Source of the DNA: Nocardia lijiangensis NBRC 108240
Lineage (GTDB): Bacteria > Actinomycetota > Actinomycetes > Mycobacteriales > Mycobacteriaceae
DNA: 64,000 nt
Assembly: GCF_001613045.1 (NCBI RefSeq)
Contig: NZ_BDBP01000035.1
Location: forward strand, 29,500 to 93,499
Reading direction: 5' to 3'
Positions within the stretch are counted from its first letter, which is position 1; every line of letters starts with the position of its first letter. The notes beneath the pieces are model-generated. The model saw nothing but the letters and a program-made list of their open reading frames with translations, had not been told where the DNA came from and did not search any database. Shown here one piece after another: positions 1-17,600 of this stretch. The translations under genes and the position numbers were made by a program.

Positions 1-11005
<11,005 letters not shown>

Positions 11006-11616
11006 CCGTAACCTCGCTTCCGGAACACCACGCAAGCGCTCCCCGACGACACCCGGACAGGACGCTCACCTTTCACAGCGTGGCGCCCGCGTTCCCGGGT
11101 TCAGTTCTCAATATCAATCAGGCAAAAATGTTCACTGGCACTATCTGTCCAGTGGGCCGATCTTGTTACATGGGCTCGACCGCGCCCACTACCCACCGAC
11201 CGGCCGAGCCGGGATGTTTCTCGCAGATCACCGGAACAATCTACCCGCGCCTCCCCTGACCGACCAACCAAGATCCATAGCGTTGGAACATCACCCCTGG
11301 CAGCGCGTTCGGGTCAGGTTTGCTGGATCCGATGTAGCGGTTCTCACAGCGATGTCGCTCACTGCGCGAGACCCGGGCGGAATCCGTTCAGTGCCCTTTC
11401 CGCACGAGACCCGATCGGCGGGAGGCTCGTTCCCCAGCGCGGCTCGGACACACCGTGGCACACAGTCCGCTTCGGCCGCACCCTCCGCACCCACGAGACC
11501 CGCGCGCCGGCCTTTCGCAGACTTCGATGGAACCGTCGCCGGTTCGGCAGCGTCTAGAGGGTTGTCGGTATGTTTTGGACCAGCACGGTTCGGGCGGAGT
11601 AGCGGAGGGGTCGGTC
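11006..11616. promoter_or_regulatory. Divergent intergenic region between NRPS and toxin gene
   Basis: No gene is supported in these 611 bases. The region should hold both divergent promoters. An inverted repeat CACTGG (11133-11138) / CCAGTG (11149-11154) lies about 130 bases upstream of the NRPS start and is a modest operator candidate. Next to it, towards the NRPS, the bases are AT-rich for this genome (about 11105-11135), which would suit an NRPS promoter. I saw no IdeR/DtxR-type iron box, so iron control of the NRPS is not supported by reading. The toxin frame stays open upstream to 11455, but that part has no ribosome binding site and no recognisable protein. Confidence 0.5.
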
Positions 11617-14600
11617 GTGGGTATCGAGATTCCGGAGCCGTTGCAGTGGGCTGCGAAATATGTTGTGGGGGCTGGGGATTGGCCTGAGGGTGATGAGACG
11701 GCGATGCGTCGGGTGGAGTCGGCGTGGTCGGGTTTGGCGGAGACGTTGCGGGGGTTGGATTCCGAGGCTTCGTATGTGGTGAAGGCTGCGATCTCGGCGT
11801 TGGATGGTGAGACCGGTGCGGCGTTGGCGTCGCATTGGGAGAAGTTGGGTGGGGGTGCGGGGGCTTTCGATGGGCTGATCAAGCATGTGGAGACGTTGGC
11901 TGATCAGATCGGTGATGGTGCTGCGGATATCGAGCACACGAAGTTGGTGATCATTGCGTCGTTGGTGATTTTCGCGGTGGAGATGGCTGCGGCGTTGGCG
12001 GCGATGGCGACGGGGGTGGGTGCGCCTGCGGGGGCGGCGGCGGGTGCGGCGGCGCGGGCGGCGACGCAGGTGGCGATTCGGGTCGCGATCAAGGCGTTGG
12101 TGAAGCGGATTATTTCGAAGGCGGCGATGAAGGCGGCGGGGCGGGCGGTGTTGCGGGGGGCGTGGGAGGCGGTGTTGGAGGAGGCGTTCCTGGATGTGGG
12201 GTTGAAGTTGGCGCAGGTGGCGGCGGATCGGCGGGATCCGTTGTCGAAGGAGGAGTGGGTCGAGTCTGGGAAGACGTTGTTGACCGCGGGGGTGGCGGGT
12301 GCGACGGAGGGGTTGTTGGGTGGTTCGGGGGGTCCGGGTCGGGGTGGGAGTCCGGTGGTGGAGGGGTTGAAGGAGGTGGGGAAGGAGTCGTTGACGGGGT
12401 TGGCGGGGGAGGTTGCGGGGGCGGCGACGGATGCGGCGTTGAACGATAGGCCGTTCGATTTGGGGGAGGTGTTGACGGCGGAGACGTTGACGTCGTCGTT
12501 GGTGGGGGGTGTGCAGTCGGGGATCGAGTCGGCGGGGGATCGTGGGTCGGATGCGGGGGATGGTGCCGGTGATGAGGGGGCCGGGGATGAGGGTGGTCCC
12601 GGGGAGGGGGAGCAGGGCGATCCGGGGGATCGGAACCAGCAAGATGATGCTGGTCGGCAGGACGATCCTGGGCAGAACCAGGATGAGGGTCAGCAGGACG
12701 ATCCGGGTCGGCAGGGTGATCAGGGTCAGCAGAATCAGAATCAGAATCAGCAGGATGGTCCGGGACGGGATCAGCAGGATCCGGGGCGGACGCAGCCGTC
12801 GGGGACGCAGAACGATTCCGGTCAGCAGTCCCAGCCTGCGGGGAGTCAGCAGTCGCAGCCGTCGGGTCAGCAGAACCAGCCGTCGGGTCAGCAGTCGCAG
12901 TCCTCGGAGCAGCCGAACCAGCCGACAGGTCAGCAGAACCAGTCATCGGACCAGTCGAGCCAGCCGTCGGGCCAGCAGACACAACCCTCGGGTCAGCAGA
13001 ACCAGTCACCGGAGCAGTCGACGCCACCACCGGGTCCGCAGTCGCAATCGCCGGACCAGCCGACGGGCCAGCAGACGCAACCTTCGGGTCAACAGAACCA
13101 GTCGCCGGAACAGCCGTCACAGTCGAGCCAGCCGACGGGCCAGCAGTCGCCACCCTCGGACCAACAAAGCCAGCCTTCAGGCCAGCAGACACCCGCAGGT
13201 CAACAGAACCAGTCACCAGAGCAGTCGACGCCACCATCGGGTCAGCAGTCACAGCCCTCCGGTCAGCAGCCGCAGCCTTCGGACCAGTCCGCACAACCCT
13301 CTGGTCAGCAGTCACAGCCGTCCGGTTCGGCAGGCGATCCGGGCCAGCCGCCGTCGGGTCAGTCCACCCAGCCCGGTCAGAGCACCCAACAGGACCAGTC
13401 CCCGGGCACCGAGCAGACCCCGACCCAGCGCAACGACTCGCAACCGAACACCCCGAACCCCACGGGTTCGACAAACTCGAGCACCCCGACCGGCGGCGAC
13501 CCGCAACGTCCCGGCCCCGGTGACTCGACCGGCCAGGACAACACCCCACCTGCACGCGACACCACTCCGGATGATCCGTCGAGCCACGCGACCACCCAGG
13601 AAGGCCCGTCCAACCAAACCGGCACGCCGCCGACCGGCCAGAACAGCGGCGGCAACCCGTCGAGCCAGAACCCTGCGCCGACGAGCCCGTCCAACCCGAG
13701 TTCCACGAACGCACCGTCCACCAGCCCGGACGCCACCGACCAGAACGGTCGCGAGAACAACCCCACGTCCAGCACCCCGACCGGTTCGGTACCCACCCAA
13801 CCGACCACACCGAGCAATCCCACCACCCCGACCTCCGGCGTCCCAGGAACGATTCCCACCCAGGACCCGTCCCGCAATACAGACGACCGCACACCGTCTA
13901 CACCGTCGACTCCCGCGAACGGCACTCCGTCTACACCGTCGACCCCGGGAAACACGACCCCGTCGAGCCCCGCGACGACACCGGTAACCCCAACCGGGGC
14001 GAACCCGGGCACATCGAACGCGGACGACACGACAACGTCAGCCACCACCCCTCCGGGCACCACCGGCACTCCGGCCGCGAGCAACCCGACAACCCCCGCA
14101 CCGAACGCGCCAGCGGCAGCCACGCCACCTCCGTCCGCACCCACCTCACCGCCCCCTACCGGCCCCACCCAGTCGAACCCGAGCGGCACCGTTTCGACGG
14201 ACACCGCCGGCTCTCCCACCTCGAGCACGTCGGCCAGCCCTGCTGCGAACACGCCCACCGCGGGCACGCCCTCTTCGTCCACACCCAGCTCGTCGAACCC
14301 CACCATCCCCACCACGCTGCACCCCACCGGCCCGGTGTCGACGGACACCGCCACCGCCTCCGCTACAGCGACCGCCGCCCCATCGGGACCCGCATTCCCG
14401 GCATCCACTCCCACCGACACCGCGCGGCCCACGGGCGACAGCACACCCGCGTCCACTCCGGCGAGCACGCCGACCACCGCCCAGCCGGGAAGCAACCCGA
14501 ACCAACCCGCAAGCACCACGCCGAACGCCGGCCCGCCAAACCTGTCGACGCCTCAGCGCCCCGGAACTACACCAAATCCCGCATCCACCAACACATCTCC

Positions 14601-17600
14601 GGCAGACACCCGGTACTCCGGCACTCCGACGAACGCCGCCCCGCCGACGGGAACCACACCGAACACCACGGCCCAGACCTCGCCGAGCCAGCGCCCGAGC
14701 ACGCCCACGAACACTCAGCCTTCAACCGCTCCAAACCAACCCGCGGCAACTACCCCGAACACCGGACGGCAAACCCCGCCGACACCCCAGCGACCCGGCA
14801 CTACACCAAATCCCGCATCCGCCAATCAATCTCCGGCAGACACCCGAAGCCCCGGCGCCCCAGCGACCCCGACCGACGCTGCCCAGCCGACCGGAACCGC
14901 CCCGAGCAGCACGGCGGAGACCTCGCCGAGCCAGCGCCCAGGCACGCCCGCGGACGACGACACCCAGCCCTCAACCGCGCCGCGACCGGGCACGCCCACG
15001 AACGCCTCCAACCGCGCCGACGATTCCGGCCAACCGACACAGTCGCGTCTGGGCAACGAAACCCCGGCGAATTCGACTCCCCCGCAACAGAAACCGAACC
15101 CCCTCGGCCCCGCCAACCGCCCCGGCTTCGACCCCGCGAACCACAAATACATCGCCCACTACAACGACGGCCGCCCCATCCCCCGCGACCCCTTCTACGC
15201 GGGCCAATACAACCCGCACATCGGCCGCTACCAACCCACCGAAGCCGAAATCCGCGCCGAACGCGAGCAACTCCAGAACAACTCGAACAGCACGGACACC
15301 ACGACGACCAACACCACGTCGCCCGACCCGTCCTCCGACACCTCAACGCATCCCGGCAGCAGCGCCTATCCGGTCCAGCCGCAGCCCAACGCGACCACAC
15401 CGACCAGCACACCTGCTGATCCGGGCCGCCCCCAGACGCCCCTCCCTAACGTCCGCGCGCCGGAATCGACTCCCCCGCAACACGGTCAGCCGCCCACCCG
15501 CGCGACCCCGCAGAACGCCAACCCCCACAACACACCCCACCGCCCCGGTCCGCAGCCTCCCCGCACGACCGACCCACGCAACACACCGCACAGGCCCGCA
15601 CCTCAGCCTCCGCGCACCAACCCACAAAACGCCGACCCGCGAAACACACCACACCGCCCCGCACCGCAGCCACCCCGCACCAACCCGCAGAACCCCGATC
15701 CCCGCAACACACCCAACCGGCCCGCACCGCAGCCTCCCCACACGACCCCGCAAAACAGCGACCCGCGCAACAACCAGCCCAACCGACCCGCACCGCAGCC
15801 TCCCCACACCAACCCGCGCAACGCCGATCCCCGCAACAGGCCCGCACCCCAACATCCCCGCACGTCCCCGCAAAACGCCGACCCGCGCAACACACCCACA
15901 CCGCAACACCCCCACACCAACCCCCAGAACGCCGACCCGCGCCACAACCAGCCCGCCCCCGACCCCGCCCGAACCACACAACCGAACCCCAACTCCCCCG
16001 GCACACCCCCGGGCCCATCGAACCGCCCGCAGACCCCGGACTCCCCGCTACAGCGTCAGATCGACCAGGCCCGCTCGGCCCGCGAGTTCTACCGCAGACA
16101 AACCCCTTTGGGCGGCACCACATCCGTCCAAGCCCGAGGCATTCACGCGGGGCTCGGCCGGCCCGACTACGAAGTCCGCCGACACCGACTGCCGTCAGGC
16201 GAGTACGTCTCGGTCGTGACGGTCCGCGTCCACGTCTCCCCCAACGCAGGCATCTCCCCCAACGACACCCGCCGCCTGATGTCCAACACCGAGAACGCCG
16301 CCGACGCCGCCTTCAACTCCGCACCGAGCCTGCTCAGCGGCGACCGCGTCCTCGTCGACGTCGTCTTCACCAACGACCCCGCGAATGCCCACCTCGACGT
16401 CAACGCCACCCCGATCGGCGAAGGCCGCAACAACTGGTCACCCGGCGACAGCCCCGCCACCCTCGCCGACAACCTCCGCATGCACCTCGGCCTGATGCCG
16501 AGCCCCACCGGCGGCGACCCAGGCTTCACCCCCGACGACCTCCGCCAACTCAGCAACGACATCGCCGCCGCAAACACCGACACCCGCTTCGACAATCCCT
16601 CGGATACGCGAATCGAAGGACCGGAACGACTCGAGTCCGTCGAAGATCCGTCCTACCAGCACTACGTCGAGGACTCGCTGCGGAACGGTAACGAGTTCCA
16701 AGTGGGTGCCGATCCGCGTACACATCCGTATGGGCAACTCATCAACGACGGCGGACCAACTTTCCCTGGCCGCAGCAACAACTGCCTCGACTGCTCGCTC
16801 TCGGCGTTGTCCTCCTTCTTCGGCAACCCACAGATCTCGGCGCCACGATATGGCGACGTACTGCCGGACGGCACCGTAGACAACTCTTCGGGCGAACGGA
16901 AGGGACCCCAACGCGCCGCCCAATGGCTCAACCAGCCGTGGGAATACCACTCCAATTCCGGCACGCCGCTTGTCAACCAGTTCACGGACCTGCACAACCG
17001 GGTCGCTGCCCTCGGTCCCGGCTCGGCCGCACTCGTCATCAACGAATGGCATGCGCGCGATGCGAACGGCGATCTGCGATACGACGAGAACAACAGGCCG
17101 ATCACAGTCAGCAGCCACGCGACCGTAATCGTCTACCCGCCTGGAGCGTCCGGGCCCGTGTGGTGGGACCCGCAGTCTGGGCAGACGTCCGACACACCGC
17201 CCGCATGGATGGTCGACGAGTCGTGCGGCCTATGGTCCATCCCGATCGCACCCGATCAAGGAGGCAACAATGGCGCGCCAGCTACAAACCCGAGCACAAG
17301 TGCAGGACTACCTGACGGAGTTCCTCGGCTCGAACCAGCAGTGCACGATCTACGAGACGGAGCACGGCTGGGTCTGCCAACCGATTCTGACACCGGAGGA
17401 GCTAGCGAGCGGCCGGGGACTGGGCCTGGGGAACTACGTGGTCAACAAACAGACCGGAATAGTGACGGCGCACCGCAGTCTGCCTCCGACAGTGATCGGG
17501 AGGGAATTCGACGAAGCGATTCGGACGGGACAACCGGTCCAGGGCTACCAGGTGTATCCACCGACGTGGAGAGTCCAGATCGAACGAATCCGGGAGACCC

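Noticed and set aside
11455..11616. Longer start for the toxin gene
   Set aside because: The added 54 residues are unlike the WXG family and have no binding site; GTG 11617 has GGAGGGG and begins the conserved N-terminus.
11006..11616. Iron-responsive (IdeR) box upstream of the NRPS
   Set aside because: I looked for the 19-bp TTAGG-type palindrome and did not see it.
15480..15965. CRISPR-like regular repeats
   Set aside because: The units are imperfect, in frame, without unique spacers, and encode protein repeats.
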